Shown here: piece after piece, positions 1 through 8,816 of the stretch
How the letters are laid out: each line of letters opens with the position of its first letter
Position numbering within the stretch: position 1 is the stretch's first letter
Assembly (NCBI RefSeq): GCF_000307225.1
Contig: NZ_HE978616.1
Span: forward strand, 540,606-604,605
Source: Anaerococcus vaginalis
GTDB lineage: Bacteria; Bacillota; Clostridia; Tissierellales; Peptoniphilaceae
Direction of reading: 5' to 3'
Length of the DNA stretch: 64,000 nucleotides
Notes under the pieces: generated by a model
What the model saw: only the letters and a program-made list of their open reading frames with translations
What the model was told of the DNA's origin: nothing
The model's database searches: none
Translations under genes and position numbers: made by a program

Positions 1-555
1 ATCCCCCATTAAACCTTTGACATCAATTAATTGTTTTGGACTAAGACCATAATCATCCTCAATAGATTTTACAGTGATCTCCTCCATTTGAGAAATTCCC
101 TTTCTTGTAAGGAAAACTACAACCTTATCATTTACAAGTTGAAAATAATCTTTGTCCCCTGTAATTATTACAGTTTCAAGATCCTCATCTTTTGCAATTT
201 TTGAAAAAGTTCCAACAATATCATCGGCCTCATAGCCATCTATATCTAAATATTTCACATTTAGTGAATCTAAAATATCTTTTAAAATTCCAAATTGATA
301 ATTCAATTCGTTTGGAGCCTTATCCCTATTTGCCTTATAATCTTCAAATTCCTTGTGCCTAAAAGTTTTCGTTTTTTTATCAAAAGCAACCAAAATATAA
401 TCAGGCTTATATTCTTCAACAGCCCTAAAATACATGGTCAAAAATCCGTAGACACCATTGGTCATAACTCCATCAGAATTAGTAAGATTAGGAAGGGCAA
501 AAAAAGCTCTAAAAATCAAACTAGATCCATCAATTAGCATTACTTTTTTACTCAT
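1..555 (-). CDS. polA: DNA polymerase I, N-terminal part (cut by window edge)
   Basis: The first 185 codons are present, running off the left edge in frame. The protein opens with the 5'-3' exonuclease start of Pol I (MLIDGSSLIFRAFFALP near residue 5) and later shows the acidic metal-binding stretches DGYEADD and TGDKDYFQL, followed by KGLMGD of the helix-hairpin-helix. In Pol I this domain removes primers during Okazaki fragment maturation and repair. The start is set by AGAAAGGAG a few bases upstream of the ATG. The polymerase domain lies outside the window, so I cannot tell whether this is full-length Pol I or a stand-alone exonuclease. Full-length polA is the usual case. Confidence 0.93.
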   Translation of the reverse strand, partial: MSKKVMLIDGSSLIFRAFFALPNLTNSDGVMTNGVYGFLTMYFRAVEEYKPDYILVAFDKKTKTFRHKEFEDYKANRDKAPNELNYQFGILKDILDSLNVKYLDIDGYEADDIVGTFSKIAKDEDLETVIITGDKDYFQLVNDKVVVFLTRKGISQMEEITVKSIEDDYGLSPKQLIDVKGLMGD

Positions 556-597
556 ATAAATCTCCTTTCTATTAGTATAACATATTTTAAATTACAC

Positions 598-626
598 AAA
601 AAAATAAGTAGAAAAATCTACTTATT
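598..626 (-). terminator. hairpin upstream of polA, possible terminator
   Basis: A perfect 10-bp stem (603-612 with 617-626) closes a four-base AAAA loop. On the minus strand it is followed by a short T run. It lies between the tRNA terminator and the polA start, so it may be a leader hairpin rather than the end of a transcript. Confidence 0.35.
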
Positions 627-760
627 AAAAATTAAATTTATCTTAAATTTTAAAATTTTTTAAAAAACAAAAATTTTTATCTAAAACAAAAATTATTTAT
701 TTCAAAAATCTTCATTTTAAAAAAACATAATTGCCACACGTTGCCCACACTAGAAATATT

Positions 761-788
761 AAAAAAAGCTATACCCCTTGGTATAGCT
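761..788 (-). terminator. terminator of tRNA-Leu
   Basis: A perfect 9-bp stem (AGCTATACC at 767-775 with 780-788) closes a four-base loop. On the minus strand it is followed by six T. It sits 28 bases after the tRNA 3' end, as expected for an intrinsic terminator. Confidence 0.85.
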
Positions 789-815
789 CAAATATGAAAA
801 AAATAAAAAAATTAA

Positions 816-902
816 TGGTGCTGGTGGTGGGACTTGAACCCACACGTTCCGGAGAACAACAGAGTTTGAGTCTGTCTCGTCTGCCAATTCCGACACACCA
901 GC
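816..902 (-). tRNA. tRNA-Leu, anticodon CAA
   Basis: Read on the minus strand, the 7-bp acceptor stem GCTGGTG pairs with CACCAGC, followed by discriminator A and an encoded CCA (818-816). The anticodon loop CTCAAAC sits on an ACAGA/TCTGT stem, giving anticodon CAA, which reads UUG. A long variable arm of the class II type and a T loop GGTTCAAGTCC are visible. The position of the anticodon, the extra arm and the leucine-type D loop fix the identity. Confidence 0.95.
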
Positions 903-995
903 ATTAACACTACCAATTTATTATAACACCATTAAGACTTGTATGCAAATTTTTTTACATTTTTCTTAAACTTTTGAAATCTAAAGATAATTTTT

Positions 996-1544
996 CTAGT
1001 TTTTTCTTAAACTTATCCCTTTTTTAGAAAAACAAAATTTTAGAGTTATAAGTGATGATAGGATTCCAAAAATAATTCCACAAAAAACATCTGATGGAAA
1101 ATGCACATATAAATATAATCTGGAAAAGGCGATTAATATTGCTAATAAACTTGCCATTATATTTATGGTTTTTGATTTTGAAAAAAATAAAATTGTCGTT
1201 AGCATGCAAAATGAAATTGCAGAATGTCCGGATGGAAAGGATGGATCTTGTGGTTTTAAAATTAATAATTTTATCCCCTCTACTATTTCAAATGGTCTTT
1301 GCCTTCCAACAGCTGGTTTTATAATTAAATTTACTATTATTATATTTACAAGTAGGCAAATTATCATATATTTTGCCATTTTTTTATATTCTTTTGTTGT
1401 TAAAAAAATTATAATCAACAAAATCCAAAAAATTCCCATATTGCCAAAAGCTGTTATAGTCGTCATAATTTTATCCATTAATGGACTTTTTAGATTTTGT
1501 ATTAGATTTAAAATCGAAATATCTATTTTTGTTATAAAATTCAT
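996..1544 (-). CDS. PAP2-family membrane phosphatase
   Basis: 182 residues with about five membrane helices. The three PAP2 signature motifs are present in order: K-PAVGRQRPFE (residues 75-88), PSGHS (about 104-108) and SRLYLYVHFPSDV (about 140-152), supplying the catalytic histidines and aspartate. Small proteins of this type usually dephosphorylate undecaprenyl pyrophosphate or phosphatidylglycerol phosphate at the outer face of the membrane. Which substrate applies cannot be read from sequence. It is monocistronic, between a terminator and the tRNA gene. Confidence 0.88.
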   Translation of the reverse strand: MNFITKIDISILNLIQNLKSPLMDKIMTTITAFGNMGIFWILLIIIFLTTKEYKKMAKYMIICLLVNIIIVNLIIKPAVGRQRPFEIVEGIKLLILKPQDPSFPSGHSAISFCMLTTILFFSKSKTINIMASLLAILIAFSRLYLYVHFPSDVFCGIIFGILSSLITLKFCFSKKGISLRKN

Positions 1545-1663
1545 ATTTTCTCCTTTATATTCAAATCTATAATATCATATAGGTGAAAATAAAGAAAAAA
1601 ATAATATTTTAAAGTGCCTTCCTTGTAAATTTTATCTTTGTAGACTAAGCTTTATAAATTATT

Positions 1664-1749
1664 AAAACCCTCATAGCGGAATATCTCATAAAATTTTTGC
1701 TTTTAAAATCAAATTTATTTTAATATGATATTTCTCTTTGAGGGTTTTT
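1664..1749. terminator. long imperfect hairpin after the transporter pair
   Basis: AAAACCCTCA (1664-1673) pairs with TGAGGGTTTT (1739-1748), with further imperfect pairing inside (atatc with gatat). It has T-rich tails on both strands. It follows the end of the leftward transporter operon and is its likely terminator. Confidence 0.6.
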
Positions 1750-1784
1750 CGTCATATTTTATTATATTTTATTTATTAATTATC

Positions 1785-3101
1785 CTAAAATGAAATTTTG
1801 TATCTTATTGCGATTATGCAAAGAATTACTGCAAGAGGAACATATAAATACCTTCCCATATTATACCAAAGATCTCCATGTTTATGTTTGGCACTTTTAT
1901 TAATTTCTTCTAATAAATCTTCTTTTTTCATAACCCAAAACCATGAGATTGCTCCCATTATTGCAGAGATTGGAAGTATATAAATTGTTACGAAATTCAT
2001 CCATGCTCCCCATTTTGCAATTGGGTGTAAGAATAATCCAAATCCAAATACCAAAATCATTAGTACAAGTAAAACATACACTCTGTTTAATTTTTCAAAT
2101 TTTGAGGTTATTGCTTCAACTACTGTTTCTATCATTGATTGAACTGACAAAACTCCTGCAAATACAATCGCTATATATAAAATGATTGCAAAAATTCTTC
2201 CCCCAGCTATCTCTTGTAAAACTTTTGGCAAAACTATAAAAATTAATTTTGGTCCTTCTGATTGTGAAAATCCAAAGGCAAAGGTTGCTGGAATCATTAC
2301 AAAAGTTGAAAGCATTGCTGCAACTGTATCAAGACTTGAAGTTATTGTTGATGTGTGAACAATATCTTCGCTATCTGGAAGATATGATCCATAAACTACC
2401 ATTACTGTAGAAACAATTGATAGGGAAAAGAAAGCTTGTCCCATAGCTGATATCCACAATTTTATGTCTAACAATTTTTCTGGATCTATGCTGAAAATAA
2501 ATTTATAACCCTCTACTGCTTTATTTAAAAAGGCAATTCTTATTGAAAGAATTACAAATAAAATAAAAAACAAAGGCATCATAAAAGAATTTGTTTTTTC
2601 TATTCCTTTTGTCCCATAAGCAAGGCTTAAAAATACAATTATAACTAATAAAAAATGTTCTTTTGCTAGGGCAAAATCATTTGTAGAAATTGATTCAAAC
2701 CAAGTATTTGGATCTTGGGTTAATAAAGCTCCACTTATTGAATCTATTAGAGCCTTTAATACATAAGTTATTACAACTGTATAACCTATTGCAAGTAAAA
2801 CAATTCCTGCTAAGGGAATCCATCTTATTACCCTACCGACTCCTTCTTTGTTCCTAGATTTCCATACACTTTTGAAAACGCCCATAGGGCCTGCCTTATA
2901 TTTTCTTCCAACTGCACTTTCTGCCGCTAGGCCAACTCGACCGAACAAAAGTACGAAAAATAAATAAGGAATCAAAAATGATAGACCTCCATTCATTCCG
3001 ATTTTATAGGGAAAAGCCCATACATTGGCAAGTCCTACTGCACTTCCAACGCACGCCATAATAAATCCCCATTTGTTACTAAATTTAGAATTATTTTCCA
3101 T
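1785..3101 (-). CDS. sodium-dependent transporter, NSS family (second of a pair)
   Basis: About 438 residues with 11 or so membrane helices. The sodium-site motif of the neurotransmitter:sodium symporter family, GSAVGLANVWAFPY, lies near residue 18, with Ala where many members have Arg. Family members import amino acids or amines with sodium. The substrate is not predictable. It lies a few bases downstream of a close paralogue (3119-4441), so the two are probably co-transcribed and may form a heteromer or differ in substrate. An ATG 12 bases further upstream is in frame, but the GGAG lies inside that longer start, so I prefer 3101. Confidence 0.88.
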   Translation of the reverse strand: MENNSKFSNKWGFIMACVGSAVGLANVWAFPYKIGMNGGLSFLIPYLFFVLLFGRVGLAAESAVGRKYKAGPMGVFKSVWKSRNKEGVGRVIRWIPLAGIVLLAIGYTVVITYVLKALIDSISGALLTQDPNTWFESISTNDFALAKEHFLLVIIVFLSLAYGTKGIEKTNSFMMPLFFILFVILSIRIAFLNKAVEGYKFIFSIDPEKLLDIKLWISAMGQAFFSLSIVSTVMVVYGSYLPDSEDIVHTSTITSSLDTVAAMLSTFVMIPATFAFGFSQSEGPKLIFIVLPKVLQEIAGGRIFAIILYIAIVFAGVLSVQSMIETVVEAITSKFEKLNRVYVLLVLMILVFGFGLFLHPIAKWGAWMNFVTIYILPISAIMGAISWFWVMKKEDLLEEINKSAKHKHGDLWYNMGRYLYVPLAVILCIIAIRYKISF

Positions 3102-3118
3102 TATTTTCTCCATTCAAC

Positions 3119-4441
3119 TTAAAATGTAACTTTGAATACTAAAGCTAATATTGATAATCCAATTGCTATTGGAACATATACAAATTTTCCAAGCATATGC
3201 CATTTTTCTCCAACTTTTTTCTTAGCTCCGCTATTAATTTCTTCCAAAATTTCATCTTTTTTCCAGAAGTAAAACCAAGCTATCGCTCCTATACTTGCTC
3301 CTATTGGAATTATATAAATTGAAACAAGATCCATCCATGGACCCCACTTACTAATAGTTTCCATATTAACCCCAACTAGAAATGTAACTAGACCAATTAT
3401 TATCAACGCACTTATTCTTTTTATTTTACTATATCTGTGTATAATTGATTCTGCTATAACTTCAAACATATTTTGTAAAGAAGAAATTCCTGCAAAAACT
3501 ACAGCTGTGTAAAGAATAATTGCAAAAATTCTTCCTCCCCTTATATTTTGAAGTACTGTTGGTAAAACTTCAAATAATAAACCTGGACCTCCTGCTTGTG
3601 AAAGACCAAATACTAAAACAGATGGAACCATAACACAAGATGCCAAAAGTGCTGCTAAGGTATCAAACAAAGCTGTCGATTTTGCTGCTGATAAAATATC
3701 TTCTTTTTTGTCAAGATAAGAACCACAAACAATCATTCCACTTCCCGTTACTGAAAGAGAAAAGAAAGCTTGTCCCATAGCATTTACTATAGTTTTTAAT
3801 GATAATTTTTCAAGGTCAATTCTAAACATATATTTGTAACCTTCAATTGCATTAGGCAAAGTTAAAATAAAAATTGCAATAATTAAAAATAAAATAAAAA
3901 ATGCTGGCATCATAATTTTATTTGATTTTTCGATTGTGTTTGCCCCTTTTAAGCAAGTCAAAAGTGTTACTAAAATTATTATAAAATGATAAAAAACTAC
4001 AGAATAATCATTATTTGCGAATGATTCAAACCAATTTTTGCTATCTACAAACATAAGCTCACCAGTTAGAGAATCAACTAAAGCTTTTAATACATATGAA
4101 ACAATTACTGCATAGCCAATAGCTATAAATAATGATCCCAATAAGGGTAAAATTCCTATATTTCTACTCAAAAATGAATGATTTTTTTTATTATTTTTTG
4201 AATTTATGGCATATTCATAAGAGCCAAGAGTTCCTGTTCCAGCCCTTCTACCTATTGCAAATTCACTTGATAAACCTACATAAGCAAAAAGAGCTACAAA
4301 AACTAAATAAAATAATAAGAAAAATAATCCGCCATCTTGAAATTTGTATGGAAATCCCCAAACATTTGCCATGCCTACGGCACTACCTACGGCTGTCAGG
4401 ATAAATCCTAATCTTGATGTAAATTTTTTTTCTTTGTCCAT
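3119..4441 (-). CDS. sodium-dependent transporter, NSS family (first of a pair)
   Basis: 440 residues, same fold as its downstream neighbour, with motif GSAVGMANVWGFPY near residue 17 and GQAFFSLSVTGSGMIV in the middle (the second sodium-site region). The two proteins share long stretches such as GGRIFAIILYTAVVFAG and end at the same place, so they arose by tandem duplication. It is the first gene of the pair, with its own promoter and a 20-base palindrome in the leader. The predicted role is sodium-driven amino-acid uptake. Confidence 0.88.
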   Translation of the reverse strand: MDKEKKFTSRLGFILTAVGSAVGMANVWGFPYKFQDGGLFFLLFYLVFVALFAYVGLSSEFAIGRRAGTGTLGSYEYAINSKNNKKNHSFLSRNIGILPLLGSLFIAIGYAVIVSYVLKALVDSLTGELMFVDSKNWFESFANNDYSVVFYHFIIILVTLLTCLKGANTIEKSNKIMMPAFFILFLIIAIFILTLPNAIEGYKYMFRIDLEKLSLKTIVNAMGQAFFSLSVTGSGMIVCGSYLDKKEDILSAAKSTALFDTLAALLASCVMVPSVLVFGLSQAGGPGLLFEVLPTVLQNIRGGRIFAIILYTAVVFAGISSLQNMFEVIAESIIHRYSKIKRISALIIIGLVTFLVGVNMETISKWGPWMDLVSIYIIPIGASIGAIAWFYFWKKDEILEEINSGAKKKVGEKWHMLGKFVYVPIAIGLSILALVFKVTF

Positions 4442-4463
4442 ATTTAACTCCTTTTTACTTTAG

Positions 4464-4483
4464 TACGCCAAGGTGTTGGCGTA
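4464..4483 (-). promoter_or_regulatory. palindrome in leader of transporter pair
   Basis: A perfect 8-bp inverted repeat TACGCCAA/TTGGCGTA with a four-base spacer lies between the predicted transcription start and the ribosome site. It is GC-rich against an A+T-rich background. It could be an operator or a leader hairpin. There is no T run for termination. Confidence 0.55.
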
Positions 4484-4499
4484 TCATTGAACTTGTTTT

Positions 4500-4527
4500 A
4501 TTATATCATATATCTAGTATTTGTAAA
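4500..4527 (-). promoter_or_regulatory. promoter of transporter pair
   Basis: On the minus strand, TTTACA (4527-4522) and TATAAT (4505-4500) are separated by 16 bases, a good sigma-A match upstream of the 4441 start. Confidence 0.6.
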
Positions 4528-4659
4528 ATAATTTTTTAAAAAATCAAATAATGAACAAAAATCTTGAAAAAATCTGAAAATTTGTGGAAAAATAAATTCA
4601 TTTGAAAATCTAAATAATATAATATTAAAAAACAAAAAAACACTAGAAAAAAACTTATA

Positions 4660-4677
4660 TCAGAGCGTAGACAAAGT
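4660..4677 (+). repeat. solitary end of dispersed palindromic element
   Basis: The 18 bases here are identical to the inverted sequence at 8758-8775. A 13-14-base core recurs at 61588-61601. No second end is visible nearby, so this looks like a remnant. The rest of the 4528-4779 intergenic stretch is A+T rich with nothing else recognised. Confidence 0.6.
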
Positions 4678-4779
4678 CAGTCGAATAATTCAAAAATAAA
4701 ATTATGCTAAAACTCATCTTGAATAGTTTATTGTGCCTTGATTTCTACAATTATCCATAAAATTTAGTTTTTCAAAAAT

Positions 4780-5136
4780 CTATATTTTCATAAAAGAAAA
4801 TCTTCCAATTGCTATAAGTTTTTTATCATCATCAACAACATCACAGTCAATATTTACAATTTTTCTGCCAATTTTTTTCGCCTTGCACTTGGCATAAAGA
4901 TATTTTGTATTTTTTCCTGACCTCAAAAAATTTACATACCCATCGCTTGTTACAAATTCTCCATCAAAGTATTCTGAAGCTTTTTTTCCACAAGCTGTAT
5001 CAATTAAAGTCATAGTTACTCCACCGTGGATAATTTTGTAAATATTTAAGCAATACTCTCTAATCGGAATTTTTGTAATAAGATCTCCATCGTCATCTTT
5101 TTCATATTCTATTTCCAAATAATCAACAAAATTCAT
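4780..5136 (-). CDS. PaaI-type hotdog-fold thioesterase
   Basis: 118 residues. The short length and the motif HGGVTMTLIDTACG (about residues 37-50) mark the hotdog thioesterase superfamily, where HGG and a following acidic residue position the thioester. These enzymes hydrolyse acyl-CoA thioesters in the cytoplasm. The acyl group here is unknown. The gene is isolated, with divergent transcription to the next gene on the right. Confidence 0.8.
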   Translation of the reverse strand: MNFVDYLEIEYEKDDDGDLITKIPIREYCLNIYKIIHGGVTMTLIDTACGKKASEYFDGEFVTSDGYVNFLRSGKNTKYLYAKCKAKKIGRKIVNIDCDVVDDDKKLIAIGRFSFMKI

Positions 5137-5225
5137 AAAATATCCTTTCTTTTTATAAAGTATATTATAACATTTTTTCGATAAATACTTTAATCGTGAT
5201 ATAATTGTTTAGTAAAGGATAAATT

Positions 5226-6141
5226 ATGAGAAAAATGCTATTTATTTTATCGACCAAGGCTGGCAAGACCGAGTTCGATCTTAATGAAAATGATATAAAA
5301 AAAATTTACAATAAAAAAGATTTTGATGAGAATGTTTCAATAATTACCACTTCTTATGAAAATCACACTAAGGATGCTGCTAGTGATTTTATTGAAAAAT
5401 ATAAAAATTTTAAAAAACAATAATTGTTGCGGGTGGTGATGGATCTTTAAATGAAGTTTGTAATGTTATTTATAAAAAAGATTTGGAAAATACAAGTCTT
5501 GGCCTTATTCCAATGGGAACTGGCAATGATTTTTCTAAAAACTTTTCTTACAAAAATTTTAAAATTCAAAATTTGCTAAATTTAAAGGAAAAAAAGATTG
5601 ATTTAATAAGGGTAAATAATAAAGTGGGAATAAATGTTCTATCGCTTGGATTTGATACAGTAGTTTTAGAAAAAGCCTATGAATTTTTATATAAAAAACC
5701 TTCTTTAGGGAAAAAAGCCTATATACTTGGAGTTTTTAAGGCAATGAAATTTTTATCTTATCAAGATCTTTCTTTTGAATTATTTGATAGGAAAAATAAA
5801 AAAATAAAATTTTCCGACAAATTTTTGCTTGCTGCCATTTGTAATGGTGCATATTATGGATCTGGCTTTAATCCAGCCCCAAGTGCAAAAATTAATGATG
5901 GGCATTTAAACTTGGTTTACGCAAAAAAACTTCCTAGTATATTGTTGCCTTCTTTGATTATTCGTTACAAATTTGGTCTTTTGGAAAATTCTAAATATTT
6001 AGATGAAATTAAGGTTAAAAAAGGAAAATAAAATCTAATATAAATATTTTAGCTAATATTGACGGGGAAATTTTTGAAAATAAGGAAATAAATTTTGAAA
6101 TTATAGAAAATTGTCTTAATTGGTCTTATTTTGATGTTTAA
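5226..6141 (+). CDS. diacylglycerol kinase-like lipid kinase, two frameshifts
   Basis: The gene is split over three frames. The first piece ends at 5423. The second carries GGDGSLNEV (nucleotide-binding loop) and PMGTGNDF, both classic for the DagK/YegS/sphingosine kinase family, and stops at 6031. A last piece with ANIDGE runs to 6139-6141. Adding one A in the run at 5412-5417 and one near 6025-6028 gives a continuous protein of about 305 residues, the family's usual length. Members phosphorylate diacylglycerol or related lipids with ATP. I regard the two shifts as probable sequence errors, but true decay is possible. Confidence 0.82.
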
Positions 6142-6155
6142 ATTAAAATTTTTAT

Positions 6156-6207
6156 AAAAATAAGAGGTTCTTAGTAATAATTGTTTACAAGAGCCTCTTA
6201 TTTTTTT
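6156..6207. terminator. bidirectional terminator between lipid kinase and asd
   Basis: AAAAATAAGAGG (6156-6167) pairs with CCTCTTATTTTT (6194-6205) around a loop of about 26 bases, with A and T runs on either side. It can serve both converging genes. Confidence 0.75.
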
Positions 6208-6210
6208 ATT

Positions 6211-7188
6211 TTATAAATTTATCAAAACTTTTGCATTTTCTACTGCATTTGTTGCAGCACCTTTTCTAATATTATCTGCTACGCACCATAAATTTATTCC
6301 ATAATCAACTGAAAAATCTCGTCTTATTCTTCCAACAAAAACATCATCTTTTCCGCTAGCTTGTGTTGGAATTGGATAAATTTCATTTTCTATATCATCA
6401 ACAAGCTTTACTCCTTCTTGTTTTGACAAAATTTCTCTTATATAATCAAGATCAAAATCCCTATCAAGCTCAACATTTATTGATATTGCATGAGAATTTT
6501 CAACTGGAACCCTAGCTGTTGTTGCAGTGATTTTCAAATTCTCATCTCCTAAAATTTTTCTTGTTTCATTTATCATCTTGATTTCTTCTTTGGTGTATCC
6601 ATTTTCTGTGAAATCATCTATTTGCGGAAGTACATTGTTGTAGATTTTATACTTCCATTTTTTATTTGTCTTATTATACAAGTCTTCAAGGGCCTTTTCT
6701 CCACCTCCTGAAACAGCTTGATAAGTATTATAAACTATTCTTTTTATTTTAAAATTATCAAAAATTGGCTTTAGAGCTAAAACCGATTGGATTGTTGAAC
6801 AATTTGGATTTGCAATTAGCATAGTATCTTTTGTGATTTTTTCCTTATTGATTTCTGGAACAACCAAAACAACATCCTTATCCATCCTATAAAAAGAAGA
6901 ATTGTCGACAACTTTTACCCCATTTTTTATGGCAAGAGGTACAAATTTTTCAGCAACTGAGCCACCAGCTGCAAAAAGGGCAAGATCAATTTCTCCATCA
7001 AAAGAATTTTCATCTAATTTTTTTACCTTATATGATTTTCCCCTAAATTCAATTGTATTTCCCTCTGATTTTTCACTTGCCAAAAAAATTATATTATTTA
7101 TAGGAAAATTTCTCTCCTCCAATATTTCCAAAATTTTTCTACCCACAAGACCTGTTGCTCCAACAACAGCTACATTTACATTTTTCAT
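6211..7188 (-). CDS. asd: aspartate-semialdehyde dehydrogenase
   Basis: 325 residues. VGATGLVGRKILEILEER near residue 8 is the NADP-binding loop. ANPNCSTIQ (about 127-135) holds the catalytic cysteine. The histidine-bearing segment TTARVPVENSHAISIN lies at about 227-242. The enzyme makes aspartate semialdehyde, the branch point to lysine, diaminopimelate, methionine and threonine. It lies downstream of the glycosylase and HAD genes with short gaps, so co-transcription is likely. No lysine riboswitch is seen. Confidence 0.95.
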   Translation of the reverse strand: MKNVNVAVVGATGLVGRKILEILEERNFPINNIIFLASEKSEGNTIEFRGKSYKVKKLDENSFDGEIDLALFAAGGSVAEKFVPLAIKNGVKVVDNSSFYRMDKDVVLVVPEINKEKITKDTMLIANPNCSTIQSVLALKPIFDNFKIKRIVYNTYQAVSGGGEKALEDLYNKTNKKWKYKIYNNVLPQIDDFTENGYTKEEIKMINETRKILGDENLKITATTARVPVENSHAISINVELDRDFDLDYIREILSKQEGVKLVDDIENEIYPIPTQASGKDDVFVGRIRRDFSVDYGINLWCVADNIRKGAATNAVENAKVLINL

Positions 7189-7219
7189 ACCTACTCCTTC
7201 TACTTATTTCTTTCTTATT

Positions 7220-7822
7220 TTATAATTTAGAAACATAAGAATTATTTTTTATGTAAAACCTATATAAATAATCCCTTGCTTCTTTTGCATAATCTATGCC
7301 TATTCTTTTAGACTCGACAATTTCAAAATCCTCTTTTGCACAGTCTATATAAAGTTTATCAGAAAATATATCCCTTCCATTAAAACTTTTATCAATTTTT
7401 AAAGCCTTGGTCAATTTCGCTGGACCATTAGTCAAATTTTTCCTTTGATAAGCTGAAAGATTTTCAAATTTCTTATTAAACCTATTCATAGAAAAAATAT
7501 CAAAATTATCTAAAGGCTCAACAGCCCTTATTAAAACACCCTCTGGAACTTCCTTTTTTGAACTTATAATATTTAAAAGAAAATGAATCCCATAAGTTTG
7601 ATAAACATAGACAGTACCACCATCCATATACATAATTTTATTTCTATCAGTCTTATTATCATTAAAAGTATGGCAAGCCCTATCATTTATTCCCAAATAT
7701 GCTTCAGTTTCAACAATTCTTGCCCTTAATTCAACTTTACCAATTTTCCTAACCAAAACCTTTCCAAGAAGTTTTTTAGCAACTAAAAGTGTATCCTCCC
7801 TAAAAAAATTCCTATCTAACAT
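7220..7822 (-). CDS. 3-methyladenine DNA glycosylase (AAG/MPG family)
   Basis: 200 residues. The order LLGKVLVRK, IVETEAYLGINDRACHT, GTVYVYQTYGIHFLLN and LTNGPAKLTKAL matches the alkyladenine glycosylase family. The glutamate in VETEAY and the YG-HFLLN segment form the active site. It excises alkylated bases in base-excision repair. It is flanked by a HAD phosphatase (55 bases upstream) and asd (31 bases downstream). Confidence 0.92.
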   Translation of the reverse strand: MLDRNFFREDTLLVAKKLLGKVLVRKIGKVELRARIVETEAYLGINDRACHTFNDNKTDRNKIMYMDGGTVYVYQTYGIHFLLNIISSKKEVPEGVLIRAVEPLDNFDIFSMNRFNKKFENLSAYQRKNLTNGPAKLTKALKIDKSFNGRDIFSDKLYIDCAKEDFEIVESKRIGIDYAKEARDYLYRFYIKNNSYVSKL

Positions 7823-7877
7823 ATAAGCTCCATATTTTAAATAAGATTAATATTAAAAATTTATAAATTTTCATAAA

Positions 7878-8489
7878 TTATTTTTTGATTTCCAAAGGAT
7901 TATCAGCAATAAAATTTGCTTTTTCAAATTCATCTACTTTCCCGTAGCCATAAGTTACAGCTATAGTTTTTATATCAAGTTCATTCGCAGCTTCTATATC
8001 ATAAGACCTATCACCAATCATTATAGACTCACATATTTTTAAATTATTTTCATTTAAAAGATGGTCTATAACTTTTTTCTTGATGTTTTTATTGTTTGAA
8101 GAGCCCGAAATATAGGAAAAATAATCCAAAATTCCAAAATGATCCAAAATTTTTTTTGAAGATTCTTCTCCCTTGCTTGTGGCAAGATAAATATTGTAAC
8201 CATCCTTATACAAATCTTCAATCAAATCCCTCACACCATCATATATGGAAGTTTCAAATAAGCCCTTTTTAAAATAATAATCCCTATAAAAATTAGCCCC
8301 CTCATCTGCCATATCTTCTCCCAATTCTTTAACAAAAGAATCCCTTAAAGGAGGGCCTATATATTTATAAAGATTTTCCCTATCATAAGATTTTCCCATT
8401 TTTTCCAAGGCAAATTCAAAAGCATTCAAAATGCCAGGAGCCGACTTAGAAATTGTCCCGTCAAGGTCAAATATAATATTTTTAATCAT
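7878..8489 (-). CDS. HAD-family phosphatase, phosphoglycolate phosphatase-like
   Basis: 203 residues. The HAD motifs are visible: FDLDGTISKS (about 7-16, nucleophile aspartate), ATSKGEESSKKIL (motif II/III) and MIGDRSYDIEAA (motif IV). A helical cap lies between motifs I and II, as in Gph/PpaX. It probably dephosphorylates a small phosphorylated metabolite. The substrate is not fixed by sequence. It is the likely first gene of the HAD-glycosylase-asd group. Confidence 0.85.
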   Translation of the reverse strand: MIKNIIFDLDGTISKSAPGILNAFEFALEKMGKSYDRENLYKYIGPPLRDSFVKELGEDMADEGANFYRDYYFKKGLFETSIYDGVRDLIEDLYKDGYNIYLATSKGEESSKKILDHFGILDYFSYISGSSNNKNIKKKVIDHLLNENNLKICESIMIGDRSYDIEAANELDIKTIAVTYGYGKVDEFEKANFIADNPLEIKK

Positions 8490-8574
8490 AAAATATCCTT
8501 TCTACTTTACTTTATATCTTACGATTTTTTTAAAATAATAAAAGTTTCAAGAAAAATAAACTTATTTAAAAAAT

Positions 8575-8603
8575 AAAAAAACAGGCCATTTAAAATGCCT
8601 GTT
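8575..8603 (-). terminator. terminator hairpin, left repeat of palindromic element
   Basis: AACAGGC (8580-8586) pairs with GCCTGTT (8597-8603), with inner CATTT/AAATG pairing. On the minus strand it is followed by a T run. It terminates leftward transcription from the topA operon and also forms the left flanking direct repeat of the element at 8603-8775. Confidence 0.75.
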
Positions 8604-8799
8604 CAGATTGTTAACAAACTAAAAAAATTACCATTTCGACCGAACGTAGTGAGTGGAGAAATCTTATGAGATCTCTCCATGCGTTCGTTTCACTCACTTA
8701 GTCGAGATGGTACTTAGCTTAATTTTTATTTCAAAATAAAATATTATCTAAATTCATACTTTGTCTACGCTCTGAAACATGCTATCTAAAACGCCTGTT
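8579..8799. repeat. palindromic element flanked by terminator-like direct repeats
   Basis: The core 8603-8775 has inverted ends TCAGA-N6-ACAAA and TTTGT-N6-TCTGA. Inside it, 8631-8712 is an imperfect palindrome (ACCATTTCGAC ... GTCGAGATGGT, with a central GAGA-rich hairpin). On either side lies an imperfect 25-base direct repeat (8579-8603 and 8775-8799, 21 of 25 identical), each with the AACAGGC/GCCTGTT-type arms. No open reading frame is present. It resembles a MITE or a mobile terminator module. Confidence 0.7.
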
Positions 8800-8816
8800 T
8801 TTGAATTTATTTGATT

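Noticed and set aside
1094..1572. Plus-strand open frames opposite the PAP2 gene
   Set aside because: The minus-strand product has all three PAP2 motifs. The plus-strand frames have no recognisable features.
6189..7225. Lysine riboswitch or T-box upstream of asd and its operon
   Set aside because: The gaps upstream of asd (31 bases) and of the HAD gene show no such conserved structure.
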